The notes beneath the pieces were generated by a model, which was given only the letters and a program-made list of their open reading frames with translations, made no database searches and had not been told where the DNA came from. 64,000 bases of DNA from positions 1 through 64,000 of the forward strand of contig NZ_JAEKMI010000028.1 in the NCBI RefSeq assembly GCF_020217485.1, in the 5' to 3' direction. The position numbers and the translations under genes were made by a program. Within the stretch, counting starts at the first letter, position 1; every line of letters starts with the position of its first letter. Origin of the DNA: Mycobacterium sp. WUMAC-067. Its GTDB lineage: Bacteria; Actinomycetota; Actinomycetes; Mycobacteriales; Mycobacteriaceae. Positions 42,034 through 50,610 of the stretch are shown one piece after another.

Positions 42034-44244
42034 TTACGGATCGCGCGGGAGTCCCAACAAACGTTCGGCGATGATGTTCAGCTGCACCTCGGACGTGCCG
42101 CCGTAGATGGTGGTCGCGCGGCTGGCCAGCAGGTACTCGCCCCATTTGCCGGGCAGTTGGTCGGTGTCGCCGACCGCGGCGTCGGTGCCGAACGAGGAGA
42201 CCGCGAATTCGGCGTAACCCTGCCCGGTGCGCATCGACAGCAGCTTGGAGATCGCCGCCGACGGCATCGCGTCCCCGCCGGCCAGGGTCAGCAGCGTGGA
42301 GCGCAGGTTCAGGACCTTGGCCGCATGACCCTCGGCGATCAACTGACCGGCGCGGTGCCGCGCGACCTGATCGAACTGCCCGTCACGAACGAACTCGACA
42401 AACTGCGACAGCGTGGCCAGGAAGTTCGCCTCGCTGCTGCCGATCGACACCCGCTCCGCGGTGAGGGTGTTGCGGCTGACCTCCCAGCCCCGGTTCACCT
42501 CGCCGAGCACGCATTCGTCGGGCACGAAGACGTCGTCGATGTAGACGGTATTGAACATCGCGTTGCCGGTGAGCTCGCGCAGCGGCTTGACGTCGACGGC
42601 CTCGCTCTTCATGTCCAACAGGAAGTACGTGATGCCACTGTGTTTCGGCGCGCTGGGGTCCGTCCGCGCGAGCAGCGCGCCCCACTGTGAGAACTGCGCC
42701 GCGGTGGTCCAGATCTTCTGCCCGGTGATGCGCCACCCCCCGTCGGTCCGGGTGGCCTTGGTGGTCAGGCTGGCCAGATCCGAACCGGCGCCCGGCTCGG
42801 AAAACAGCTGACACCAGAGCATTTCGCCGCGGAAGGTCGGCGGCAGGAACCGCTGCTTTTGCTCGTCGGTGCCGAACGCCACGATCGACGGGACGATCCA
42901 GGTGGCGATGCCGGTCTGGGGCCGCTTGACGCGCCCGGAGGCGAATTCCTGGGCGATGATGATCTGCTCCACCGGCCCGGCGGCCCGGCCCCACGGCCTG
43001 GGCAGATACGGCAACACCCAGCCGCCCTCGGCGATGGCGACCTTGCGCTGGTCGCGCTCGATCTCCTTGAGGGCCGCCACTTCGGCCCGGATCTCCGCCC
43101 GCAGCTTCTCGGTCTCGGGATCGAGGTCGATGTCCACCGCGCGCATGCCGGTGGTGGTCGCGGTGTCGACGACCTTCTGCGGGTAGTCCGAGCTGCTGCC
43201 GAAGGAGGCCGCCAGCATCAGCGCCCGGCGGTAGTACACGCCTGCGTCGTGCTCCCAGGTGAAGCCGATCCCGCCGTGCACCTGGATGCAGTCCTGCGCG
43301 CACCGTTGAGCGGCCGCCGGCGCCAGTGTCGCCGCCACGGCGGCGGCGAACTCGACATGGGAACCGGCGGTGTCCCACCGGTTTTCGCGGGCCTCGTCGA
43401 TCGCGCGGGCGGCATCCCACACCGCCGCGGTGGCCCGCTCGGTGTCGGCGATCATCTCGGCGCACTTGTGCTTGATGGCCTGGAACTGGCCGATCGGCCT
43501 GCCGAACTGCTCCCGGATCTTGGCGTAGTCCGACGCGGTGTCGGTGGCCCAGCGCGCCACGCCGATGGCTTCGGCGGACAGCAGCGTCGTCATCAGCGCG
43601 TGCGCGGTGCCCATGCTCAGGTTCGTCAAGACGACGTCGTCGCCGACCTCGACCGCGTTGGCGCGCACGTCGGCGATGGGTCGCAGCGGGTCCAGGCTTT
43701 TCACCGGTGCGATCTCGAGTTGGTCGGCGCGCAGCACCACCCACGCCTCGCCGCTGTCGATCGCGACGGGGAGCACCAGCAGCGAGGCCTGCGCCGCGGC
43801 GGGGACCGCGCGCAGTTCGCCGCGGATCACCAGCGAATCACCCTGCCGGGTGGCGGTCAGCGCGCAGCAATTCAGGCCGTAGGCGGCGATCTCGGCGCCG
43901 GATGCCAGCTCCGCGAGCACCTTCGCGTCCGGGTCGTGGGCGGAGATCAACGCGCTGGCGATCGCCGACGGCACGAAGGGGCCCGGCACCGCCCCGTAAC
44001 CGAATTCCGCGAGCACGATGGCCAACTCGAGGATGCCGAAGCCCTGCCCGCCGACGGATTCGGCCAGGTGCACCCCCTGCAGGCCCTGCTCGGCCGCGGC
44101 CTGCCAGTACGGCGGCGGGTTGACCAGCTTGTCCAGCGGCGTCTCCATCGCCTCGTGCAGCGTCTCGGACGGCGCGATGCGCGCCACCAGCGAACGCACT
44201 GAATCGGCCAGTTCTTGGTGCTCGGGATTTATCGCGATCGGCAT
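42034..44244 (-). CDS. fadE6: acyl-CoA dehydrogenase FadE6 (double-domain)
   Basis: A 736-residue protein with two acyl-CoA dehydrogenase domains in tandem. The N-terminal domain (about residues 1-360) includes AIKHKCAEMIADTERATAAVWDAARA and QVHGGIGFTWEHDAGVYYRRAL. The second (about 380-736) includes WCQLFSEPGAGSDLASLTTKATR, GQKIWTTAAQFSQWGALLARTDP and TIYGGTSEVQLNIIAERLLGLPRD. Fused architectures of this type occur in mycobacterial FadE proteins of lipid or sterol catabolism; the substrate is unknown. The ATG at 44244 follows GGAAGG. It matches Rv0271c. An AACCA-N6-TGGTT repeat is about 60 bases upstream. Confidence 0.93.
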   Translation of the reverse strand: MPIAINPEHQELADSVRSLVARIAPSETLHEAMETPLDKLVNPPPYWQAAAEQGLQGVHLAESVGGQGFGILELAIVLAEFGYGAVPGPFVPSAIASALISAHDPDAKVLAELASGAEIAAYGLNCCALTATRQGDSLVIRGELRAVPAAAQASLLVLPVAIDSGEAWVVLRADQLEIAPVKSLDPLRPIADVRANAVEVGDDVVLTNLSMGTAHALMTTLLSAEAIGVARWATDTASDYAKIREQFGRPIGQFQAIKHKCAEMIADTERATAAVWDAARAIDEARENRWDTAGSHVEFAAAVAATLAPAAAQRCAQDCIQVHGGIGFTWEHDAGVYYRRALMLAASFGSSSDYPQKVVDTATTTGMRAVDIDLDPETEKLRAEIRAEVAALKEIERDQRKVAIAEGGWVLPYLPRPWGRAAGPVEQIIIAQEFASGRVKRPQTGIATWIVPSIVAFGTDEQKQRFLPPTFRGEMLWCQLFSEPGAGSDLASLTTKATRTDGGWRITGQKIWTTAAQFSQWGALLARTDPSAPKHSGITYFLLDMKSEAVDVKPLRELTGNAMFNTVYIDDVFVPDECVLGEVNRGWEVSRNTLTAERVSIGSSEANFLATLSQFVEFVRDGQFDQVARHRAGQLIAEGHAAKVLNLRSTLLTLAGGDAMPSAAISKLLSMRTGQGYAEFAVSSFGTDAAVGDTDQLPGKWGEYLLASRATTIYGGTSEVQLNIIAERLLGLPRDP

Positions 44245-44300
44245 TGGTCGCCTTCCGTTGCTGCAGGACGCCGTGTCGGCCAAGTACCTTCCAAGCTAAC

Positions 44301-44316
44301 AACCAGTCGGTTGGTT
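44301..44316. promoter_or_regulatory. inverted repeat upstream of fadE6
   Basis: AACCAGTCGGTTGGTT has perfect arms AACCA/TGGTT and lies in the promoter region between fadE6 and the hydrolase gene. It resembles operators of TetR-type lipid-degradation repressors and shares CCAACCG with the palindrome at 18537-18548. Confidence 0.5.
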
Positions 44317-44336
44317 GACGAGACGGGCCAGAATTC

Positions 44337-45467
44337 TCAGCGCCACCGCTTGCCGATCCATCCGGCGATGGTGTCGGCCTGCTCGCTGCGGGCCCCCGGG
44401 GTGGTGAAGTAGTGATCGGTGTCCACCGACGCCTGGGTTTTGTCGGTGGCGGCGAGGGCGTCGAAGATGCGTTGCGCGTCAGAGGGAAACACGCCGGTGT
44501 CGGCCTCGGCGTTGATCACCAGGGCCGGACAGCTGATCCGGGCCAGGTGCGGTTCGGCCCGGGTTTGGGCCACCCGCAGGCTCCACATGCCCAGCCAGTT
44601 GCGCAGCGTGCAGGCCGCCGCGATGCCGTGCGCCGAGCGGTTCGCCTTGACCGGGACGCCCGCGTAGCACATGTTGGGCTGCCGTTTGGTCGGCTCGATG
44701 CCGGCATCGACCATGCGGGGGTCGGCCCAGGTGCGCATCACCGAAAACGGGCGATCGGAAAACCCTGCCGCGCGAACGCGTTTGAGCTCCCGTTCGGCCC
44801 AGTCGGTGATGGCGTGGTTGCGCGCGACCTGCGCGCTGCGGTACCGGGCGAGGAATTCCGGGGCGTAGGGCGGGCCGTTGCGCTCGTTGAACAGGTCGAG
44901 GTCGGCGTCGGTGGCGACGGGATCGTTCTCGTCGACGACGGCGGCGTCCATCCAGGCGGTGAGCACGTCCGGCCGCCCGGGATGGGCGGCGGTGGCCACA
45001 TAGCCGTCGGCGGGCGGCAGCTCGGTCACCCCGGCCGCCGGGCGCATGCCGTCCAGCGGCGTCACGTTGGGCTCGATGGCCTGCGACTGGTAGGCGGCCA
45101 TCAACGAACCGCCGCCCGAATTTCCCAGTAGCACAACGGTTTCCACTCCCTGAACCTCGCGCAGCCAGCGCACCCCGACGCCGATGTCCACCAGCGCGTG
45201 GTCGAGCAGAAAGCTGCTCTCGAAGCCGCGGAACCTGGTGTTCCAGCCGAGAAATCCGATGCCGCGAGTGGCCATGTAGTCGGCGAGATAGTGTTCGGAG
45301 AAGTCGATTTGGTAGTGCGTGGCGATCATCGCCACCTTGGGTTTGCGTCCCACCCCCCGGTGATACAGCCCCTGGCACGGGTGCCCGCCGGCGCCGGCGC
45401 GCCCGGCCGTGCGCGACGGCAGTCCCACGAACTCACGGATAACTCCGGCACCGGTACGACGAGTCAA
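44337..45467 (-). CDS. alpha/beta-hydrolase (Rv0272c type)
   Basis: A 376-residue alpha/beta-hydrolase. The nucleophile elbow is GNSGGGS (about residue 117) after VVLLGNSGG. An acid near INAEADTGVFPSD and the His in SVDTDHYFTTPG complete the triad, as seen by order and spacing. The substrate is unknown, perhaps an ester made or used with FadE6. The TTG at 45467 lies one base after the TGA of the TetR gene, so translation is probably coupled. It matches Rv0272c. Confidence 0.85.
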   Translation of the reverse strand: MTRRTGAGVIREFVGLPSRTAGRAGAGGHPCQGLYHRGVGRKPKVAMIATHYQIDFSEHYLADYMATRGIGFLGWNTRFRGFESSFLLDHALVDIGVGVRWLREVQGVETVVLLGNSGGGSLMAAYQSQAIEPNVTPLDGMRPAAGVTELPPADGYVATAAHPGRPDVLTAWMDAAVVDENDPVATDADLDLFNERNGPPYAPEFLARYRSAQVARNHAITDWAERELKRVRAAGFSDRPFSVMRTWADPRMVDAGIEPTKRQPNMCYAGVPVKANRSAHGIAAACTLRNWLGMWSLRVAQTRAEPHLARISCPALVINAEADTGVFPSDAQRIFDALAATDKTQASVDTDHYFTTPGARSEQADTIAGWIGKRWR

Positions 45468-45468
45468 T

Positions 45469-46119
45469 TCAGCGGTCCCCCTGATCGGCGTAGATGGCCC
45501 GGTAATAGATGTTGGCCAAGGTTTGGATGCAGGCCTGGTCGTCGGGTTCGCCGGAACGTGCCGAACCGAGCTGGATGTAGCAGAACTGGTTGAACATCGC
45601 CACGATCGCCTCGGCGATCAGCTGCGGGTCGTCGTCGCGGCAACGGCCCTCGGCCTGCGCGCGGCGGACCGATTCGGCGATGAAAGATATTGGTATCGAG
45701 CAGATTTCGGCCCAGTACTGGGCGAAGTCGTCGTTGATCATCGCCAGCTGTGACACGCTGATCACCTCGGCGAGCCGGTTGCGGTAGGTGTTCCAGTGCG
45801 CCGCGGCCGCCCCGTAGGCACGCTCACGATCGGTCAACCCGTGTTGGGTCACCGACACCGCGCGCTGGTTGGCCTCGTCGCGGAAGCGCAGCGCCCACTG
45901 GCGCACCATCGCCTCTTTGGATTCGTAGTAGTTGTAAAAGGACGCCGCCGAGCGGCCGGCCTCCGCCGCGATGTCGGCGATGGTCGTGGCCAGGACACCT
46001 TTGCGTGCGATCACCGTCCGGGCGGCCAGATCGATCGCGGCCTGCGTCCGCCTGCCGCGATGCGTGGGCAGCTCCGCGGGCGGCCCGCGCCGGTCAGCAG
46101 GGGATGGCGCGGTAGACAC
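45469..46119 (-). CDS. TetR family transcriptional regulator (Rv0273c type)
   Basis: A 216-residue TetR repressor. The helix-turn-helix is at about residues 25-70: IDLAARTVIARKGVLATTIADIAAEAGRSAASFYNYYESKEAMV. The GTG at 46119 is preceded by GGAGGTGCGCAG; a much longer upstream reading is a chance extension through the neighbouring gene. It is divergent from the glyoxalase gene, with an AATCTGA-N8-TCAGATT operator between. It probably controls that gene, itself and the co-transcribed hydrolase. Confidence 0.9.
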   Translation of the reverse strand: MSTAPSPADRRGPPAELPTHRGRRTQAAIDLAARTVIARKGVLATTIADIAAEAGRSAASFYNYYESKEAMVRQWALRFRDEANQRAVSVTQHGLTDRERAYGAAAAHWNTYRNRLAEVISVSQLAMINDDFAQYWAEICSIPISFIAESVRRAQAEGRCRDDDPQLIAEAIVAMFNQFCYIQLGSARSGEPDDQACIQTLANIYYRAIYADQGDR

Positions 46120-46145
46120 CTGCGCACCTCCCTGGGCCAAAACTA

Positions 46146-46167
46146 AATCTGATGTTAGATTCAGATT
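46146..46167. promoter_or_regulatory. TetR operator between the TetR-hydrolase genes and the glyoxalase gene
   Basis: AATCTGA and TCAGATT are perfect seven-base arms around eight bases. The element is centred between the two divergent starts (46119 and 46216), where a TetR dimer would be expected. Confidence 0.65.
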
Positions 46168-46215
46168 CGGATCTTGGCCAGGCTCGTCGAGCCGGGAACC
46201 GAGGGGAGCCGCACG

Positions 46216-46797
46216 ATGATCAAGCCGCACAACACCAACACGGAATTCGAACTCGGCGGGATCAACCACGTCGCCCTGGTGTGTTCGGACATGGCCGAAA
46301 CCGTGGACTTCTACAGCAACATCCTCGGCATGCCGCTGATCAAATCGCTCGATCTGCCCGGCGGGGCGGGCCAGCACTTCTTCTTCGACGCCGGCAACGG
46401 CGACTGCGTCGCCTTCTTCTGGTTCGCCGACGCCCCCGACCGGGTGCCGGGCATTTCGTCGCCCGGCGCCATCCCGGGCATCGGCGACATCACCAGCGCG
46501 GTCAGCACGATGAACCACCTGGCCTTCCACGTGCCGGCCGAGAAGTTCGACGCCTACCGCCAGCGACTCAAGGACAAAGGGGTGCGGGTCGGCCCGGTGC
46601 TCAACCACGACGAAAGCCCCATGCAGGTCTCGGCGACCGTGCATCCCGGCGTCTACGTGCGTTCGTTCTACTTCCAGGACCCCGACGGCATTACCCTTGA
46701 GTTCGCCTGTTGGGTGAAGGAATTCGAAAGCGGCGACGCGAAGGCCGTGCCCAGGACCGCGGCGGACCGCCGCCCCCCGGTGGGCGCCGGCCGCTGA
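46216..46797 (+). CDS. VOC/glyoxalase-family protein (Rv0274 type)
   Basis: A 193-residue vicinal-oxygen-chelate protein, possibly an extradiol-dioxygenase-like enzyme or isomerase. The first module begins GINHVALVCSDMAETVDFYSNILGMPL with the metal His. The second has MNHLAFHVPAEKFDAYRQRL and SFYFQDPDGITLEFACWV with the metal Glu. The start at 46216 follows GAGGGGAG and gives the length of Rv0274. It is divergent from a TetR gene that likely controls it. Confidence 0.9.
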   Translation: MIKPHNTNTEFELGGINHVALVCSDMAETVDFYSNILGMPLIKSLDLPGGAGQHFFFDAGNGDCVAFFWFADAPDRVPGISSPGAIPGIGDITSAVSTMNHLAFHVPAEKFDAYRQRLKDKGVRVGPVLNHDESPMQVSATVHPGVYVRSFYFQDPDGITLEFACWVKEFESGDAKAVPRTAADRRPPVGAGR

Positions 46798-46832
46798 GCG
46801 CGCCGCTGCGAGCGAGCCGGAGGATGCGAGGT

Positions 46833-47381
46833 ATGACCGACGGCATTTTGACCGACGAACAGATCGCGGCCCTGACACCCGGGCAGCGGCGCGACCTCAT
46901 CTCCCGGTTGGAGCGGCCCCTGGGCGACGTCATCGACCCTGACTTCCTGGCCCGGGTGCGGCGCGTCCGGCTGAGTTTGATGATCGGCGGCGCCATCGCG
47001 ATGGTTCCGTGGCTGGGGTATTTGGCCGTGACGCTGCCCGAGAAGTACGTCGCCCACAACTGGCCGGTCACCTGGATCGGATTCGACGTGCTGCTGGTCG
47101 CCTTCATGCTGACCACCGCCGCGCTCGGGTATCTGCGTCGTCAGCTGCTGGTGCTCGCCGCGTTCACCACCGGGGTGCTGCTGATCTGTGACGCGTGGTT
47201 CGACCTCATGACCGCCGGGCCCAAGGACGTGTGGCTGTCGGTGATCACCGCGCTGCTCATCGAGGTGCCGTTGGCGGTCTTCATGATCTTCAGCGCTATG
47301 CGCATCATGCGGCTCACGATGATGCGCTTGTGGCTGCTGCGTCCCGGCATGAGGCTATGGGATCTGCCGCTGTTCCCCTGA
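46833..47381 (+). CDS. hypothetical membrane protein, four helices
   Basis: A 182-residue protein. The soluble N-terminus (TDEQIAALTPGQRRDLISRLERPLGDVIDPDFLARVRRVRL) is followed by four hydrophobic segments around residues 50-70, 82-103, 107-127 and 138-160, and a short basic tail. The segment ahead of the first helix is charged, so the N-terminus is probably cytoplasmic. GGAGG precedes the ATG at 46833 by ten bases. No family recognised. It lies 35 bases downstream of the glyoxalase gene and may be co-transcribed with it. Confidence 0.8.
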   Translation: MTDGILTDEQIAALTPGQRRDLISRLERPLGDVIDPDFLARVRRVRLSLMIGGAIAMVPWLGYLAVTLPEKYVAHNWPVTWIGFDVLLVAFMLTTAALGYLRRQLLVLAAFTTGVLLICDAWFDLMTAGPKDVWLSVITALLIEVPLAVFMIFSAMRIMRLTMMRLWLLRPGMRLWDLPLFP

Positions 47382-47772
47382 GGCCGTAAGGGTTTGGCCC
47401 GAGCGAGGCTCGAGGGCCGAACAACTGTATCCCGAGTTGCGGACGTAGAGAGTCGAATCGGCGACAAATCGTCGCGAATTGACCCTGCCGGGCGTCGCCG
47501 CGGCCGTCGGAGGAGAAAAGATTACTGCACCGCCGGCGATCTCGCGGCGGAATTCGAGTCTTGACAAAACCGCGAAATCTTCGCCCGCGTCAGCTAGCGT
47601 CCACACCAGCCACACAGGGGGTATGAGCGGCGGGGTAGTAAAGCCAACCGTCGGAAAATGCCAAGCGCGACACACGTCGACGATCCTCGAAAAGCCAAGC
47701 GCCAACCGTACTTCCAGCACCCCCAGACCGCCCCGCACACGTCGTCGTCTCACAGCACAAGGACTCGAGGAA
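47382..47772. other. intergenic region upstream of the PapA-like gene
   Basis: About 390 bases. A hairpin at 47396-47418 (GGCCC-GAGC / GCTC-GA-GGGCC) may end the membrane protein transcript. The rest is open in one frame into the acyltransferase gene, but its composition is Ser/Thr/Arg-rich and does not look like the family N-terminus, so it is treated as leader. Confidence 0.5.
47396..47418 (+). terminator. possible terminator hairpin after the four-helix membrane protein gene
   Basis: GGCCC-GAGC and GCTC-GA-GGGCC pair around GAG, with a two-base bulge. There is no T run, so the call is tentative. Confidence 0.4.
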
Positions 47773-49248
47773 ATGGTCGCACTCGGAAATATCAATGAAT
47801 GGCACCCGCCGCACGGCCCGGTCACCATGTGGATGGCCGCGCCCGCCGCACGGGAAGCGGCCCGCGCCGCGCGGCGAAGCGACCTGGCGCCGAGTTATCA
47901 ACAGAATCAACACCTCTGGGCCTCCCACCAAGGCAGGGCCATGAACCGGCAGCTGCCCCGGCTGATGATCGTCGCGTGGGACATCCCCGGCACCTGCGAC
48001 ATTCTCGCAATGACGGCGACGGTCAACGCCCACGTGCGCCGCCAGGACACCTATCACAACTGGTTCGAATACGACAACGGCACCTTCGTGCGCCGGGTGA
48101 TCGACAATCCCGCAGCGATCGAGTTCGTACCCGTGGCGCTCGGGCACAAGACCGCGGAGCAGGTCCGCGCCCACGCCTTGACCACGACCCCGGACACCCT
48201 CGAATGGGGCTGCTTCACGTACGGAATCGTCCAGCACGCCGACTATTTCACGTTCTATGCCAGCGTCGACCATTTGCACATCGACGGGTTGTCCGCCGCC
48301 CTCATCTTCCTCGACGTCCACCTGATGTATCAGGAACTCGCGCGGACCGGCCACCAGCCCGCCGGGATACCGGAGATCCGGAGTTACCGCGACTACGTTG
48401 CGCGCCAACGCGAGAAGGCGGCGGCATTGACGCTGTCGTCGCCCGAGATCAAGGACTGGATCGAGTTCTCCCGCAACACCGACGGCGACTGGCCGAGTTT
48501 CCCGCTGCCCCTTGGTGACACGTGGGCCAGCACGAAAGGCGACCTGCTGACGGTCGAGCTGATGGGTGCGGCCGACACCGAGTCGTTCGACGCCGCCTGC
48601 GTGGCGGCCGGTGCCCGTTTCATCGGGGGAGTGCTGGCCTGCACGGGCCTGGCCGAGCACGAATTGACCGGCAAGAAGACCTATCACGGATTCACGGCCA
48701 AAGACACCCGGACACCGGGCGTCGACTCGATGACCGTGGGGTGGTTCGCCAGCCTGATTCCGATCACCGTGCCCACCGCCGGCGAAACGTTCGCCCAGGC
48801 GGCCCGGACGGCGCAGAAGTCGTTCGACGACGCTCAGCGCCTCGCCGATGTGCCGGTCGAGCGGGTGCTGGAGCTGGCCACACCGGACGAACTGGGTATC
48901 AAGCTGCCCACCCAGCTGCCGATGATGTTGTCGTTCCTCGACTTCCGCAAGATACCCCTCAACGGGTTGTGGGCGGAGACGAAGTTCGGCACCTACGGTG
49001 ACAGCCTGTCCCACGGCGGGGTGAACATGTGGATCAACCGCCAGGCCGCGAACACCACGGTGACGATGTCCTTCCCGGACAACGCGATTGCCCGGGAGTC
49101 GGTGCTCCACTACATCGCCACGCTGATCCGGGTGTTCGCACGCGTCGCCAGGCCCACCGCCGAGGAGCCGGTTGTGGTTGCGCCCCAGGTGAAACCGGAC
49201 GAGTCCTTCGCGCCGGCGCCGGACACGGACGATCACGAAGCGGCGTAG
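47773..49248 (+). CDS. PapA-type acyltransferase (condensation domain)
   Basis: A 491-residue acyltransferase of the polyketide-associated protein family, which transfers fatty or polyketide acyl chains to trehalose or other lipid alcohols. The catalytic HxxxDG motif is HLHIDG at about residues 167-172. The N-terminal sequence WHPPHGPVTMWMAAPAA, then PSYQQNQHL and RRQDTYHNWFEY, is characteristic of PapA1/2/3-like proteins. The ATG at 47773 gives the usual length. The next gene encodes a second, diverged condensation-domain protein two bases downstream. M. tuberculosis has no gene like this at this locus. No pks or mmpL gene is adjacent in the window. Confidence 0.87.
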   Translation: MVALGNINEWHPPHGPVTMWMAAPAAREAARAARRSDLAPSYQQNQHLWASHQGRAMNRQLPRLMIVAWDIPGTCDILAMTATVNAHVRRQDTYHNWFEYDNGTFVRRVIDNPAAIEFVPVALGHKTAEQVRAHALTTTPDTLEWGCFTYGIVQHADYFTFYASVDHLHIDGLSAALIFLDVHLMYQELARTGHQPAGIPEIRSYRDYVARQREKAAALTLSSPEIKDWIEFSRNTDGDWPSFPLPLGDTWASTKGDLLTVELMGAADTESFDAACVAAGARFIGGVLACTGLAEHELTGKKTYHGFTAKDTRTPGVDSMTVGWFASLIPITVPTAGETFAQAARTAQKSFDDAQRLADVPVERVLELATPDELGIKLPTQLPMMLSFLDFRKIPLNGLWAETKFGTYGDSLSHGGVNMWINRQAANTTVTMSFPDNAIARESVLHYIATLIRVFARVARPTAEEPVVVAPQVKPDESFAPAPDTDDHEAA

Positions 49249-49250
49249 CG

Positions 49251-50606
49251 ATGAGCAACGTGTTGGACCTGGCCGACCAAACCCTCTTCCTCGGTGAGCG
49301 GGCGACGGGAGCGACCAGCCTGCTGCAGTGCGTCTGGCTGTACGACCGCTCCGTCGACGTCGGCGGGCTGCGTGAGTTCCACCACCACCTCGGCAGGGGG
49401 CGGCTGTCGCGGCGGGTCGAGCGGTCCGCCTTGCCGTTTGGCCGTCATCGCTGGGTGGCGACCGGTGAGTGCTCCGCCCTGGAGATCGTCGCGCCGGCGC
49501 GGGCGCGCGGGGAGATCGACGCGTGGCTGGACGAGCAAGCCGACAAGCGGCCGGACGCCGAACGCGGCCCCGGCTGGCACCTGGCGATGCTGCCGCTGAC
49601 CGACGGCGGCGCGGTGGTGAGCCTGGTCACCACGCACTGCCTCACCGACGGCGTCGGGCTGTGCGAGGCCTTGGCCGACGCGGCTCACGGACGCGGCGAC
49701 GAGACCCGCTGGCCCGCCGCGCGATCCCGGTGGCGGTGGCAAGCCCTGCGCGAGGACGCACGCCAAACCGCGCACGACACGCTCGATGTCGGCCGCGCCC
49801 TCGGCGCCGCGGCCCGAATGCTCCGGCAGGGCCGCGACGGTACGGCGGCCGTCGCCCCGCCACGCGGGAAGCGGCCCGCGCGGCCCGCCGCGCCGCAGGA
49901 CCGCATCACCCTCCCGATGGAGACGATCTTCGTCAGCGCCGTCGACTGGGATGCGCGCGCAAACGCCTTGGGCGGCACCAGCAACGCGCTGCTCGCCGGG
50001 TTGGCTGCCCACCTCGCCCGGCGGGTGGGGCGGGTGGCTCCCGACGGCTCGGTCAACGTGGGCATGCCCGTCAACGAACGCACCCCCGGCGACACGCGCG
50101 CCAACGCCGTCACGAACGTCGACGTCACGCTGGCCCCCGCGGCGATCACCACGGACCTGCGCGAGATTCGCGCCGCGATCAAGCAGGCGCTGGTTCGCCA
50201 CCACGACGTGCCCGACGAGCGGTGGGCGCTGCTGCCCCTCGTCCCCCTGATCCCGAAGCCGGTGTTCCGCCGGTTGCTCAGCGTGGTCACCGGCGGCGCG
50301 GCCACCGTGGTGTCGTCCAATCTCGGCCCGCTCGACCCGGCCGCCAACCGGCCGGACGCCACGGACGCCGACTATTTCGCCATGAAGTCGGTGTATCCGG
50401 GCGTGACCACCGCGACGATGCACCGCACCAACGGGGCGCTGGCGTTGCTGTCCGGGCGGATCCACGACCGGGTCTTCATCTCGGTCCTCGCCTACGAATT
50501 GGGCCGCCGCAATTCGAACGAGGCTCTGCGGCAAGCGCTTTCAGAGACACTGAGCGACTTTTCGCTGACCGCCACGACGGGCTGGCAGGCGGCCTGCCCC
50601 GTGTGA
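49251..50606 (+). CDS. condensation-domain acyltransferase, WS/DGAT-like
   Basis: A 451-residue protein related to wax ester synthase/diacylglycerol acyltransferases and PapA proteins. The active-site HxxxDG is HCLTDG at residues 129-134. Further motifs are a NALLAGLAAHLARRVGR helix, NVGMPVNERTPGDTRANAVTNVDV and a late VVSSNLGPLDPA typical of the fold. The start is two bases after the PapA-like stop, so the two are an operon. It likely acts on the same lipid as its partner. The lipid is not identified. Confidence 0.85.
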   Translation: MSNVLDLADQTLFLGERATGATSLLQCVWLYDRSVDVGGLREFHHHLGRGRLSRRVERSALPFGRHRWVATGECSALEIVAPARARGEIDAWLDEQADKRPDAERGPGWHLAMLPLTDGGAVVSLVTTHCLTDGVGLCEALADAAHGRGDETRWPAARSRWRWQALREDARQTAHDTLDVGRALGAAARMLRQGRDGTAAVAPPRGKRPARPAAPQDRITLPMETIFVSAVDWDARANALGGTSNALLAGLAAHLARRVGRVAPDGSVNVGMPVNERTPGDTRANAVTNVDVTLAPAAITTDLREIRAAIKQALVRHHDVPDERWALLPLVPLIPKPVFRRLLSVVTGGAATVVSSNLGPLDPAANRPDATDADYFAMKSVYPGVTTATMHRTNGALALLSGRIHDRVFISVLAYELGRRNSNEALRQALSETLSDFSLTATTGWQAACPV

Positions 50607-50610
50607 GCCG

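Noticed and set aside
45469..46878. A 469-codon reading of the TetR gene at 45469
   Set aside because: The first 250 codons are antisense to the glyoxalase gene. The GTG at 46119 has a strong ribosome binding site and begins a normal-length TetR.
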